The notes: a model not told the origin generated them from the sequence alone. A stretch of 64,000 bases of DNA from Hymenobacter plasmatis (GCF_020711255.1 NZ_JAJFAW010000019.1:1-64000); one strand, 5' to 3'; counted from the first letter of the stretch, positions 41,028 to 50,751 are shown. Numbers and translations are program-made.

Positions 41028-42845
41028 TCACCTCTGCCGCGCGGCCCAAGCGTCCATCTTGCGCTCCAGCACCGCCAGAGGCATGCTTCCGCCAGCCAGG
41101 AGCTCGTCGTGAAAAGCGCGTAGGCTGAACCTGGGGCCCAGCTGCTTTTCGTAGCGGGCGCGCAATTCCAGCAGCTTGAGCTGGCCTACTTTGTAGCTCA
41201 AGGCTTGGCCGGGGTTGCCCATGTAGCGCTCAATCTCGGCGGTGGCCAGTTGTTCGCTAATGACTTCATTGTCGAGCATGTACTTGATGGCTTCCTCGCG
41301 GGTCATGCCCTTGGCGTGCAGGCCCACGTCCACCACCAGCCGGATGGCGCGGTGCATTTCGCCGCCCAACGAGCCGGCGTACTGGTAAGGGTCGGTGTAG
41401 AGGCCGAGCTCTTTGCCCAGCGACTCGCAGTACAATCCCCAGCCTTCGCTGAAGGCGCTATAGCCGCCAAAGCGGCGGAACTTGGGCAGGGCAGTGTTTT
41501 CCTGCTGCAGCGAAATCTGGTAGTGGTGCCCCGGAATGGCTTCGTGCAGAAACACGTCTTCCATGGGCGGCAGGGAGGTGATGTTGTACTGGGTGGCGTC
41601 GAGTATGGGCACGTAGAAAATGCCGGCCCGGGTGCCATCGGCCGACCCGCGGGAGTACTGGGCACTGGCCGATGCCGCCCGGTAGGCCTCGGTTTGGCGC
41701 ACTTCGAAGGGCGTTTTGGGCGTGCGGCCGAACATCTTTTTGAGGTTGGGGAGCATCCGTTGGTGAATGGCCTCAAAGCCGTCGAGCACCTCCTGCGGCG
41801 TTTTATAAGGCCGGAACTTGGGCTCGTTTTTCATGTAAGCAAAGAAGGCGGGCAGGTCGCCCTGAAAGCCCACCTGGTTTTTCACGGCCTCCATTTCCGT
41901 GCGCAAGCGCTTCACCTCGCTCAGGCCGGTCTGGTAGATTTGTTCGGGCGTCTTGGCCGTCGTCGTGGCGGCCTGCACGGCGTATCGATAAGCGGCCGGG
42001 CCGCCGGGCAGGTCGGCAAAGCCGGAAGTGCTGCGGGCCTTGGGCAGGTACTCATTCTTCAGGAAGGCGCTTAGCTTTTGGTAAGCGGGCACCAGCTCGG
42101 TGACGATGGCCTGCTGGTACGCGCTGGTGAGGCGGGTTTTGTCGGCCTCAGAGAAGCTAGCGGGCAGCTTGGCGATGGGGCCGTAAAACACGCTTTTGGT
42201 TGGGTCCGTCACCACCATGGCGTCCAGCTGCGGAATCATTTTCACCACCAAGGCCTTGGGCAGCAGCACGCCCCGGGCCATGCCCTGGCGGAAGTTGCCC
42301 ACTGCCGAGTCGGACCAGGCCGTGAAGGCGTGCACGCGACTCAGCCAATTGTCGTAGTCCTTGGCGGTTTTGAACGGTTGCGCGCCCGTGCCCGACCCGT
42401 ATTGGGCCATGCCCTGCGGCAAGCCCCCCGCTTGGCCAAAGGGCATCATCCAGCGGATGTGCTGGAAGCCGGCCAAATTCGTTTCCATCTCGTACTTGAA
42501 GATGTCGTAGCTCACCTGGTCTTCGGCCGCGAGCTTGGCGCGGTCGAACTTTTGCAGCGAGGCGAGGTACTGCTGGTAAAACCGGTGTTGCTGCTGCCGG
42601 AAGGCGCGGGTCTGGTCGTTGGGCAGTTGGTCGTTGTAGCGGTAGTCGCCCTGGCTGGTGGCCCCCAGCGGAAACAGCCGGGCCTCCGCTTCCGAGTACG
42701 CTTCAAATAATGCCGCCAGGGGCGCCGAGGCGGCCGGCTTGTCAACTGTTGCGGCAGGCTTTGCCGAGGCTTTGCCTTTTTGCGCCAGTGCGGGGGCTGC
42801 CGTAGCAAGTAGTAAGCCAGCGGCCAAGGGTAGTAATATTCTCAT
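41028..42845 (-). CDS. DUF885 family secreted protein (HExxPGHH, gluzincin-like), paralogue 1
   Basis: 605 residues with a signal peptide (MRILLPLAAGLLLATAAPAL, ending near LAQ). The signature is HEAIPGHH at 434-441, followed by YQISLQQENTALPKFRRF and an EGWGLYCESLG segment. These resemble the zinc site and downstream glutamate of gluzincin metallopeptidases, so the family is suspected to be a peptidase; no reaction is proven. The N-terminal helix region (GATSQGDYRYNDQLPNDQT) and the C-terminus (SMPLAVLERKMDAWAARQR) are almost identical to those of the paralogue starting at 48498. Last 30 bp precede the GH63-like gene start, so the genes may be one unit. Confidence 0.9.
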   Translation of the reverse strand: MRILLPLAAGLLLATAAPALAQKGKASAKPAATVDKPAASAPLAALFEAYSEAEARLFPLGATSQGDYRYNDQLPNDQTRAFRQQQHRFYQQYLASLQKFDRAKLAAEDQVSYDIFKYEMETNLAGFQHIRWMMPFGQAGGLPQGMAQYGSGTGAQPFKTAKDYDNWLSRVHAFTAWSDSAVGNFRQGMARGVLLPKALVVKMIPQLDAMVVTDPTKSVFYGPIAKLPASFSEADKTRLTSAYQQAIVTELVPAYQKLSAFLKNEYLPKARSTSGFADLPGGPAAYRYAVQAATTTAKTPEQIYQTGLSEVKRLRTEMEAVKNQVGFQGDLPAFFAYMKNEPKFRPYKTPQEVLDGFEAIHQRMLPNLKKMFGRTPKTPFEVRQTEAYRAASASAQYSRGSADGTRAGIFYVPILDATQYNITSLPPMEDVFLHEAIPGHHYQISLQQENTALPKFRRFGGYSAFSEGWGLYCESLGKELGLYTDPYQYAGSLGGEMHRAIRLVVDVGLHAKGMTREEAIKYMLDNEVISEQLATAEIERYMGNPGQALSYKVGQLKLLELRARYEKQLGPRFSLRAFHDELLAGGSMPLAVLERKMDAWAARQR

Positions 42846-43034
42846 TAATTGGTTGTTGGGTATTAGTTTGCCTTTGCGGGGATGTCTCTATTCGCCGCAG
42901 GCCCGGGTCCTGGAATTCGTAGCTGAGGCTGCATAGGCTGGAAATGGAATTTAATACTACAGCTGATGGCCCGCCTTTTCTAGTCAGTTCGATACTGGAG
43001 CTTCTCGTCCTTCAGATGCTTTCGCCCAAGCCGC

Positions 43035-44813
43035 TCAGCGCTTGGCCACGGTTGATTGCAACATCAACTCGCGGATGTATTTGACTGGCGCGTTGCCGTA
43101 GCTTAGAAACTGCTCGTTGAAAGATTTGATGGAAAAGGCCCGGCCTTGCTTCTTTTTCATCTCCTCCCGCAGGGCCATAATCTCGGTGTAGCCGGCGAAA
43201 TAGCTGCTGAGCTGCACCTGACTGAGGGTAGCACGCCGCCACTTGTTGCGGGCTTCAGACTCTTCCTGGAAGCCCTCGCGCCGTAGCAAGGTTACCATGT
43301 CGGCTTCACTCATGTTGTCGACCTGAATGGCGTGGTCGATGATGCTGTTGAGCGTCACGCGCATGTTCCACTTGTCCCAGAGCAGCCACATTTCGTCGGA
43401 GTTGTTGCCGTAGCCGTTTTCCAGCATCATGCGCTCGGCGTACACAGCCCAGCCCTCCGCCATGGCGCCGTTGCTGAAGATGCTCTTTACCAGCGAAGGC
43501 GAGCGGTTGCCATATACTCGCTGGGTGTAGTGGCCGGGAATGGCTTCGTGGATATTCAGAATTTGCAGGGTGTAGGCGTTGTACTCGCGCAGGTAGCTTT
43601 CAGCCTGGGCCGCGGTCCACTCGGCCGGAATTGGCTCCACGTTGTAGTAAGTGTTGGCGCCTTTTTCATACGGCCCGGGAGCCGACACGCTAGCGCCCGC
43701 GCCGCTGCCGCGCATGTAGAGCGGCGTTTCGCGCACTATCAGCGGCTGGCGTGGGTCCTGAGTCAGCAGCTTGTGCTCGTTTACAAATGCTACGAGCGTG
43801 GGAATCTGGGCCCTCACCGCCGCCACGAAGCCGTCGCGCGTGGTGTGTTTGAGGGTGAGCTGGTCGATGACGGCTGCAATCAGGGCCAGCGAGTCGGCGG
43901 GTGCGGCCTTGCCGGGCAGGTATTTGGAATAGAGGCGGGCGGCGCGGTGGCCCATGTCGTGCAGCAGCTCGGCTTTGTGCTTCAGCGCCTGCTGGTACAC
44001 TTGGTCGGCCGTGAACCGGGACTGGATATCGTAGGCAAATTTCTGGTCGTACAGTTTTTTGCCGATGCGGAAGGACCGGAATTTGCCAGCCGGCAGCACC
44101 TCGTTCTTCAGGAAATCCAGGTACCCTTGCATGGCCTGCCGGGTGGCAGCAATGCGGGCGGTGAAGGTCTGTTTTTCAGCGGCACTCAGTCCCGACTTCT
44201 GCACCGAATCGGCCAGGGCGGGGCCAAATACGGCCATGCCGCCCGCCACTTGTTGCAAGGCCAGCTCGGTGTGTTCCTTGGTGGGGGTGCTGATGTTGGC
44301 CCGGGCCGCGGCGTAGTATTCAGCCGCGTGGCTGATTTTATCGGATATGTTGCGCAGGCGCCGGTCCAGGCGGTAGTAGCGGCCATTGAGCAGGGGGCCA
44401 ACGGTGGCGCCCAGATTATAAGTGGCGGGGTTCCACTGCCAGGCTTTCAAGGTGTCGGCGTACCAGCGGCGGGCGCGCAGCTCGTTGCGCAGCAGGCGTA
44501 AGTCTATCTGGTTGGCGGGCGAGAGGCGGGTGAGGTCAAACGTGCCCAGCGTGGCCAGGTTGGTTTGGGCAAACTTGGCACTCCGCTGCCGTTGGGCCGC
44601 GTCGGGAATCACCAGCAGCGAGTCGTATTTGTGGTAGCCTTTGGCGGCCGCAAGTTCCGGCTCCTGGCGCCACAGGGCCAGGAGGAACTGGGTTTTGTAT
44701 GCGTCGAACCGGGCGTCGGGGGTAGGCGCGGGAGCCGCGGCAAGCCTAGCCGCCGGGAAGTAGCTGGCTGCTGTCAACGCCAGCGCGAGTACGGGAAGGG
44801 AGCGCAGTTTCAT
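43035..44813 (-). CDS. DUF885 family secreted protein, divergent paralogue
   Basis: 592 residues with a signal peptide (MKLRSLPVLALALTAASYFP, then ARLAAA). The zinc-like motif reads HEAIPGHY (H422), then TQRVYGNRSPSLVKSIF and AEGWAVYAERMML. Its N-terminal half (FDAYKTQFLLALWRQEPELA, LLRNELRARRWYADTLKAWQ) does not match the other three DUF885 proteins here, so it belongs to a different branch. The function is presumed to be peptidase-like. It is 189 bp from the neighbouring DUF885 gene and has no terminator between. Confidence 0.88.
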   Translation of the reverse strand: MKLRSLPVLALALTAASYFPAARLAAAPAPTPDARFDAYKTQFLLALWRQEPELAAAKGYHKYDSLLVIPDAAQRQRSAKFAQTNLATLGTFDLTRLSPANQIDLRLLRNELRARRWYADTLKAWQWNPATYNLGATVGPLLNGRYYRLDRRLRNISDKISHAAEYYAAARANISTPTKEHTELALQQVAGGMAVFGPALADSVQKSGLSAAEKQTFTARIAATRQAMQGYLDFLKNEVLPAGKFRSFRIGKKLYDQKFAYDIQSRFTADQVYQQALKHKAELLHDMGHRAARLYSKYLPGKAAPADSLALIAAVIDQLTLKHTTRDGFVAAVRAQIPTLVAFVNEHKLLTQDPRQPLIVRETPLYMRGSGAGASVSAPGPYEKGANTYYNVEPIPAEWTAAQAESYLREYNAYTLQILNIHEAIPGHYTQRVYGNRSPSLVKSIFSNGAMAEGWAVYAERMMLENGYGNNSDEMWLLWDKWNMRVTLNSIIDHAIQVDNMSEADMVTLLRREGFQEESEARNKWRRATLSQVQLSSYFAGYTEIMALREEMKKKQGRAFSIKSFNEQFLSYGNAPVKYIRELMLQSTVAKR

Positions 44814-44918
44814 CGGTATAGGTTATGGATGGTAAGCCAGCCGTACCTCTAGAAAAGCAGGGCTTCTGGCCCAATATCAGGAGTAAGGCGGATTGTCTGG
44901 GCGCTTCATTCGCTGGCC

Positions 44919-46529
44919 TTAATTCACGGCAGCAGGCTCCGGTACGCGCTTCAGGTCCAGGTCGTGGAAGTCGTAGCTGAAATCGGTGAGACCGGAAATG
45001 GCTTTCATCTTGAGGCCCGTGGCCCGGCCCTGCTCATCAAGCGTAAAGGCGGCAAAGGCATCGGCGTTTAAGCTGCGGGCTTTCCAGCGCACCGCGTAGG
45101 TATTGCCACGGTAGGGCAGCACCTGGCCCACCAAGCGCGGCGCCCGCACTGCTTTCAACCAGAGCTGGTTGCCCTGCGTGTAGATGTTTACGTCGCCGAG
45201 CCACTCGTCGTGGTAGCGGCCCACGAAGGCTTTAAAATCCGGCCGCTTGCCCGCGGCTTTTTGGGCCGTGGCCACCTGCTTCCATACGGCATCGGTGGCT
45301 TTGGAGTCGCCGGACACGCTGTTCTTTGTCAGGTCCGCCATCAACTGCACGTTATCGAGCCCGGGCATGCCCAGGTAGTGGTCCTCGATGGTGTTGGAAA
45401 TGGCCGTAAAGGCGGCACCGCTTTCCTGATTGGTGAGTACAATAATGCCCAAGTGCAACTCCGGCAACAGCGTCACCTTGGTCACCATCCCGACTTGGCC
45501 GCCAGTGTGCGATACTTCCTTATACCCGCGCACGTCGCGCAGGAACCAGCCCAGGCCATAGGCTGAAAAGTGCGTGTTGTAACTAAAAGCGGCGTACGCC
45601 GCCGGAAATGGGCGAACGGGTAGAATGGTTTGAGCCGACCACAACTCCCACTGGGTGGCCGGTTTCAGCAACGATGCCGGAGCGCCGGGACCACCCAGCA
45701 GCATCATGGCCCACTTGCTCAGGTCGTTCACGCTACTATACATGCCGCCACAAGCCCAGTCTACGGTGCCCAGACTGCGCCGCACTACTTGCACCCGGCC
45801 GTCTACCGGGCCATGACCGTCAATTACATTGGTGGGGTCGGGCAGGCGGGCAAAGCCAGCGGCGCTGCGGGTCATGCCCAGCGGTTTTAGAAAGCGGGCT
45901 TCCACAAAATCAGCCCAAGGCTTGCCCGATACCCGCGCTACTACTTCGCCGGCCACCAGGTACAGGTTGTTGTCGTAATCGTATTTGGTACGAAACGACG
46001 ATACCGGCTTGAAATAGCGCAGGTTATGAATCACATCCTTGATGGTGAAATCCGTTGAGTCGGGGAAGAACATCAGGTCGCCGGCGCCCAGTCCCATGCC
46101 GCTGCGGTGGGTGAGCAAGTCGCGCACGGTGAATTCGGCAGTGACGTAGGGGTCGTACATCTTGAACTCGGGGATGTAGTCGGTCACCTTGTCGTCCCAT
46201 TTCAATTTGTCTTCCTCCACCAGCAGCCCCAGAGCGGCAGCAGTGAAGGCCTTGGTGTTGGAAGCAATGCCGAACAGGGTGTTGGCGTCCATGGGCGCTT
46301 TGGTGGCTAGTGAGCTTACGCCGTAGCCCTTGGCCATGACGACCTGACCATCCTTCACCACGGCCACGGCGATGCCCGGCACGTCGAAGGCCTTGAGGGT
46401 GCGGGCCACCACGGCATCCACAGCCGCCACGTCGAGCGGGCCTACGGGAGTCGTAGAAACCGATTGTGCCTTGGCCGACAGGAACAATCCCGCGACCAAG
46501 GCACTACTGAGGAGAGCAATTCGAAGCAT
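44919..46529 (-). CDS. Secreted serine hydrolase, class C beta-lactamase fold (with DUF3471-like C-terminal domain)
   Basis: 536 residues with a signal peptide (MLRIALLSSALVAGLFLSAK, ending near AQS). Catalytic motifs: SNTK (S90, K93), the YxN motif as YDN (Y185, N187), and HTGGQVG in the KTG position. The C-terminal ~110 residues (FKAFVGRYHDEWLGDVNIY, then FDFHDLDLKRVPE-like) match the beta-barrel found after esterase/beta-lactamase domains of this type (DUF3471-like). This fold includes D-aminopeptidases, esterases and penicillin-binding proteins; an antibiotic role is not implied. It sits within the peptidase run. Confidence 0.88.
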   Translation of the reverse strand: MLRIALLSSALVAGLFLSAKAQSVSTTPVGPLDVAAVDAVVARTLKAFDVPGIAVAVVKDGQVVMAKGYGVSSLATKAPMDANTLFGIASNTKAFTAAALGLLVEEDKLKWDDKVTDYIPEFKMYDPYVTAEFTVRDLLTHRSGMGLGAGDLMFFPDSTDFTIKDVIHNLRYFKPVSSFRTKYDYDNNLYLVAGEVVARVSGKPWADFVEARFLKPLGMTRSAAGFARLPDPTNVIDGHGPVDGRVQVVRRSLGTVDWACGGMYSSVNDLSKWAMMLLGGPGAPASLLKPATQWELWSAQTILPVRPFPAAYAAFSYNTHFSAYGLGWFLRDVRGYKEVSHTGGQVGMVTKVTLLPELHLGIIVLTNQESGAAFTAISNTIEDHYLGMPGLDNVQLMADLTKNSVSGDSKATDAVWKQVATAQKAAGKRPDFKAFVGRYHDEWLGDVNIYTQGNQLWLKAVRAPRLVGQVLPYRGNTYAVRWKARSLNADAFAAFTLDEQGRATGLKMKAISGLTDFSYDFHDLDLKRVPEPAAVN

Positions 46530-46653
46530 GTCGAAAATCTGAAAAGTTCGTTTAAAGAATTATCAAATCTCGGCCTTAATATTTAATTTATTGTTATATT
46601 TTGCTATATATTATTGAAATTAAACAAATAAAATAGCAAAAGACTGCGAAGCG

Positions 46654-48498
46654 CTACCGTTGGCGGGCGGCCCAGGCGTCCATCTTGCGCTCCAGCACGG
46701 CCAGCGGCATCGAGCCTCCGGCCAGCACCTCGTCGTGGAAGGCACGCAGGTCGAACTTCTTGCCCAACTGCTTTTCGTAGCGGGCGCGCAACTCGCGCAG
46801 CTTCAGGGCGCCGGTTTTGTAGGCCAGCGCCTGGCCCGGCATGGCCATGTAGCGCTCTATTTCGGCCGTAGCGCCCTGCTCCGAGATGGGCTCGTTGTCC
46901 ATCATGTACTTGATGGCCTGCTCGCGGGTCATGCGCTTGGCGTGCATGCCCACATCGACCACCAGCCGGATGGCGCGGTGGATTTCATCGCCCAGCGCCC
47001 CGATTTTCTGATAAGGGTCGGTGTAGAGGCCCAGCTCGGGACCCAGGCTTTCGCAGTACAGCGCCCAGCCTTCGCTGAAGGCCGGGTAGGACGCAAAGCG
47101 CCGAAACTTGGGCAGCGTGGTGTTTTCCTGTTGCAGCGAGAGCTGGTAGTGGTGTCCTGGAATGGCCTCGTGCGCAAACAGCGACTCCATGCCCGAGGTG
47201 GTATTGAACTTGGTGGCGTCCAGAATGGGCACGTAGAAAATGCCCGGCCGCGAGCCGTCGGGCGTGCCGCGGTTGTACTCAGCCGAAGCCGTAGCGGCGC
47301 GGAAGGCTTCGGTCTGGCGAATCTCAAACGGCGACTTCGGCGCGTGCCCGAATAGCTTGGGCAGGTTGGGCGTAATCTTGGCCTGGATGGCGCGGAAGGC
47401 GTTTAGCACATCCTCCGGCGTCTTGTAGGGTGTGAATTTGGGGTCTGAGTTCAGGTAGGTGAAGAAAGCGGGCAGGTCGCCTTTGAAACCCACCTGGTTT
47501 TTCACGGCTTCCATCTCGGCCCGGATACGCTTCACTTCGCTCTGGCCGGTTTGGTAAATGGCCTCGGGCGTGCGGTCGGTGGTGGTCATCAGGCGCACGT
47601 CGTAGCGGTACATCTCGGCGCCGCCGGGTATGTCGGCCAGGCCGGTGCTGGTGCGGGCTTTCGGCAGGTATTCGGAATTGAGGAAGTCGGCCAGCTTGCG
47701 GTAGGTGGGCACCAGCTGCGTGAGAATGGCCTGCTGGTAGGCGGCGGTGAGGCGGGTTTTGTCGGCCTCCGAAAAGCTGGCCGGCATCCGCGTAATGGGC
47801 CCGTAAAACAGGCTCTTGGTGGCATCGGCCGTGACCTGGGCCTGCAGCTGCGGCACCATCTTCAGCACCAGCACGCGGGGCAGCACCACGCCTGCTTTCA
47901 TGCCCTGCCGGAAGTTTCCGATGGCCGAATCGGCCCACACCGGAAACTGGCCCACGCGCGCCAGCCAGTCGTCGTAGTCTTTAACGGTTTTGAACGGCTG
48001 CGCGCCGGTGCCCGCCCCCAACTGCCCCAGTGTATTGGGCAGGCTGTAAAACTGGGCAAAGGGCATCATCCAGGTGTTCAGCTTCAGGCCCTCGAGCCGG
48101 GTATCCATCTCGTACTTGAAGATGTCGTAGCTCACCTGGTCTTCGGCCGCGAGCTTGGCGCGGTCAAACTTCTGCAGCGATGCGAGGTACTGCTGGTAAA
48201 ACCGCTGCTGTTGCTGCCGGAAAGCCTGGGTCTGGTCGTTGGGCAGTTGGTCGTTGTAGCGGTAGTCGCCCTGGCTGGTGGCCCCCAGCGGAAACAGCTT
48301 GGCGCGGTCTTCCCAATAGGTGTCAAACAGGGCCGCCAGCGGCGCCGATGCCTTAGTTGAGCTGACCATTGCTGCGTGCAAGGTTGCTTTGGATTTGGGC
48401 GGGGTTTTGGTGGCCTTTTTAGTGGGCTGGCCCTGGGCGGTGGGCAGACCGGCCGGCAGGCAAAGCGCCGCCAGTAAGACAATAGAGGTTGTTTTCAT
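46654..48498 (-). CDS. DUF885 family secreted protein, paralogue 2
   Basis: 614 residues from the ATG at 48498 (MKTTSIVLLAALCLPAGLPT), which opens the signal peptide. The frame before it runs only through the repeat upstream (SYGEGPGVRS is encoded by the family B repeat), so a longer start is not credible. The zinc-like motif is HEAIPGHH at about 443, then YQLSLQQENTTLPKFRRF and EGWALYCESLG. Large parts are nearly identical to the protein at 41028-42845, for example QKFDRAKLAAEDQVSYDIF. Between the two lie the divergent DUF885 gene and the beta-lactamase-like gene. Confidence 0.9.
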   Translation of the reverse strand: MKTTSIVLLAALCLPAGLPTAQGQPTKKATKTPPKSKATLHAAMVSSTKASAPLAALFDTYWEDRAKLFPLGATSQGDYRYNDQLPNDQTQAFRQQQQRFYQQYLASLQKFDRAKLAAEDQVSYDIFKYEMDTRLEGLKLNTWMMPFAQFYSLPNTLGQLGAGTGAQPFKTVKDYDDWLARVGQFPVWADSAIGNFRQGMKAGVVLPRVLVLKMVPQLQAQVTADATKSLFYGPITRMPASFSEADKTRLTAAYQQAILTQLVPTYRKLADFLNSEYLPKARTSTGLADIPGGAEMYRYDVRLMTTTDRTPEAIYQTGQSEVKRIRAEMEAVKNQVGFKGDLPAFFTYLNSDPKFTPYKTPEDVLNAFRAIQAKITPNLPKLFGHAPKSPFEIRQTEAFRAATASAEYNRGTPDGSRPGIFYVPILDATKFNTTSGMESLFAHEAIPGHHYQLSLQQENTTLPKFRRFASYPAFSEGWALYCESLGPELGLYTDPYQKIGALGDEIHRAIRLVVDVGMHAKRMTREQAIKYMMDNEPISEQGATAEIERYMAMPGQALAYKTGALKLRELRARYEKQLGKKFDLRAFHDEVLAGGSMPLAVLERKMDAWAARQR

Positions 48499-48582
48499 TG
48501 AGAGTGCTAATGTGCGGGGCAAGCTACGGCTATTCCCGGAAATGGGGAAGGCGGTAGGAGGGGAGAACCGCACGCCGCGGGA

Positions 48583-48870
48583 CCTCACCCCCGGCCCCTC
48601 TCCATAAGAGAGGGGAGCCGGATGATTCTCATCTGTCATTGCGAATGGAGCGCAGCGGCATGCGGCAATCCGTCCTCTCTGTGCGATTAACTCTGAGTTG
48701 TGACAAACCCTTTTAAAGCGACAAGCCCCGGTACTGCGCAGTACCGGGGCTTGTCACACTATTGGGCTGGTCGCTGAGAACAGGACGGATTGCTTCGTCC
48801 TGCGTCCTTGCAATGACAGGACCGCGCCGCCGTGGCTCCCCTCTCCTTGGGAGAGGGGCCGGGGGTGAGG
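48583..48870. repeat. Composite nested inverted repeat (families B and D around a perfect palindrome)
   Basis: Outer arms: 48583-48619 and 48834-48870 (cctcacccccggcccctctc and its complement). Inner arms: 48634-48676 and 48782-48818 (tgtcattgcga... to gcaatccgtcct and complement). Near the centre is a perfect 36-bp palindrome (48720-48755). The layout is B-D-palindrome-D'-B'. It lies between two DUF885 paralogues on the same strand. Confidence 0.8.
48720..48755. terminator. Perfect palindrome, possibly a terminator
   Basis: Two 18-bp arms (gacaagccccggtactgc and complement) with no spacer. It is a strong hairpin, but no T-run follows on the minus strand (gctttaaaagg), so terminator activity is uncertain. 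Confidence 0.45.
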
Positions 48871-48882
48871 TTCCTCAAGCCG

Positions 48883-50706
48883 CTATTGCTTCGCGGCCCA
48901 GGCGTCCATCTTCTTTTCCAGCACAGCCAGCGGCATGGAGCCATCCTTCAGCAGCTCGTCGTGGAAGTCGCTGAGCTTGAACTTGGGGCCCAGCTGCTTT
49001 TCGTACTTGGCGCGCAGCTCCCGGATTTTGAGCTGGCCGATTTTGTAGCCCAACGCCTGGCCGGGAATGGCCATGTAGCGCTCAATGGCCGAAGTGGCCT
49101 CGTCGCGGGTGGTGCTCAGGTTGGCCAGTAGGTACTCGATGGCCTGCTCGCGGGTCATGTGGCGCGAGTGCAGGCCGGTGTCAACTACCAGGCGCACGGC
49201 GCGCAGCATCTCATCGCCTAGCGCGCCCATTCGCTGATAGGGGTCTTTAAACAGGCCCAGTTCAGGGCCCAGGCTTTCGCAGTACAGCGCCCAGCCTTCT
49301 ACGTAGGCATTCTGGCCCCCGAAGCGGCGGAACTTGGGCAGGCTGGTGTTTTCCTGCTGCAGCGAAATCTGGTAGTGGTGACCCGGAATGGCCTCGTGCA
49401 GGAACAAGGACTCCATGCCCGAGGTGGTGGCAAACGTGGTGGCATCGGGGATGGGCACGTAGAATATGCCCGGCCGCGAGCCGTCCGGCGAGCCCTGGTT
49501 GTACTCGGCTGAGGCCGAGGCTTCGCGGAACTTCTCGGTTTCGCGGATTTCAAAGGGCGTTTTGGGCGTGCGCCCAAACATCTTCTTCAGGTTGGGCAGC
49601 ATCCGCTGGTGGATGTTTTCGAAGGCAGCCAGCACTTCCTGCGGCGTTTTGAAGGGCCGGAACTTAGGGTCGGTGTTCAGGTACTTGAAAAACGCCTGCA
49701 GGTCGCCCTTGAAGCCCACCTCCGACTTTATCTGCTCCATCTGGGCCCGAATGCGCGCCACCTCGGAGAGGCCAATCTGGTAGATTTCGGCCGGCGTCTT
49801 GTCGGTCGTGGTCTCGTACTTCACGTCGTAGGCATAGATTTCCTTGCCACCGGGTACGGCATCGATGCCACTCGTGGTGCGTGCTTTGGGCAGGTATTCC
49901 TGCTGCAGGAAAGTGCCCAGCTTGCGGTAGGCCGGCACCAGTTCGGTCAGGATGGCTTTCTTGTAGGCGTCCGTGATGCGGGTTTTGTCGGCATCCGAAA
50001 AGTTCTTGGGGAAGCGCGAAATGGGGCCGTAGTACAGGCTCTTGGTCGGGTCCGTCACGAGAATATCGGGAGCTTGCAGCTGCGGAATCATGCGCACCAC
50101 CAGCGCCCGCGGCAGCACCACGCCCCGCCGCATGCCCACCCGGAAGTTGCCGATGGCCGAGTCGGTCCACGCCGTGAAGCCGTGCACCCGACCCAGCCAG
50201 TTGTCGTAGTCCTTCACGGTCTTAAAGGGCTGGTTGCCTTGGCCGGAGCCGTACTGGCCCATCGTAATAGGCAAGCCGTAGAACTGGTTGGCGGGCATCA
50301 TCCAGGTGTTGAGCTTGAGGCCGGCCAGCCCGTGGTTCATCTCGTAGGCGAAGATGTCGTAGCTGATTTTGTCGTTGTCGTTCAGCTTTTCGCGGTCGAA
50401 CTGCTGCAGCCGGGTCAGGTAGTTCTGGTAAAAAGCGTGCAGCGTGTCGCGAAAGGCCCGCGTCTGGTTGTTGGGCAGGATGTTGTTGTAGCGGTTGTCG
50501 CCATACGCCGTGGCCGACATCGGGTCGAGGCGCAGCTGCTTTTCCCAGTAGCTGTTGAATAAGCCCTGCAGGCCGGTGGTCGTATCGGCGGCGGCTTCGG
50601 TGCCGGCGGGCTGGCCGGTGGCGGTAGCGTTTTCGGTGGTTTTGGTCTGGTTGCAGGCCGTGGTGAGCGCCGCGGCCACAAGGCCGGCGAGGGCGAGTTT
50701 TTTCAT
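48883..50706 (-). CDS. DUF885 family lipoprotein, paralogue 3
   Basis: 607 residues from the ATG at 50706. The signal MKKLALAGLVAAALTTAC ends in a lipoprotein Cys followed by NQTKTTENATATGQPAGT, so this copy is membrane-anchored whereas its paralogues have plain signal peptides. The zinc-like motif is HEAIPGHH at 437-444, then YQISLQQENTSLPKFRRF and EGWALYCESLG. It ends SMPLAVLEKKMDAWAAKQ. The longer frame upstream of 50706 reads through non-family sequence, and a -7 element (TATTTTG) lies at 50752-50758. It is presumably a peptidase acting on peptides in the periplasm. First gene of the minus-strand run. Confidence 0.9.
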   Translation of the reverse strand: MKKLALAGLVAAALTTACNQTKTTENATATGQPAGTEAAADTTTGLQGLFNSYWEKQLRLDPMSATAYGDNRYNNILPNNQTRAFRDTLHAFYQNYLTRLQQFDREKLNDNDKISYDIFAYEMNHGLAGLKLNTWMMPANQFYGLPITMGQYGSGQGNQPFKTVKDYDNWLGRVHGFTAWTDSAIGNFRVGMRRGVVLPRALVVRMIPQLQAPDILVTDPTKSLYYGPISRFPKNFSDADKTRITDAYKKAILTELVPAYRKLGTFLQQEYLPKARTTSGIDAVPGGKEIYAYDVKYETTTDKTPAEIYQIGLSEVARIRAQMEQIKSEVGFKGDLQAFFKYLNTDPKFRPFKTPQEVLAAFENIHQRMLPNLKKMFGRTPKTPFEIRETEKFREASASAEYNQGSPDGSRPGIFYVPIPDATTFATTSGMESLFLHEAIPGHHYQISLQQENTSLPKFRRFGGQNAYVEGWALYCESLGPELGLFKDPYQRMGALGDEMLRAVRLVVDTGLHSRHMTREQAIEYLLANLSTTRDEATSAIERYMAIPGQALGYKIGQLKIRELRAKYEKQLGPKFKLSDFHDELLKDGSMPLAVLEKKMDAWAAKQ

Positions 50707-50751
50707 GAAGGAAGGAGCCGAATTAAGCGGAACGTTGAGGTCAAATAACGG

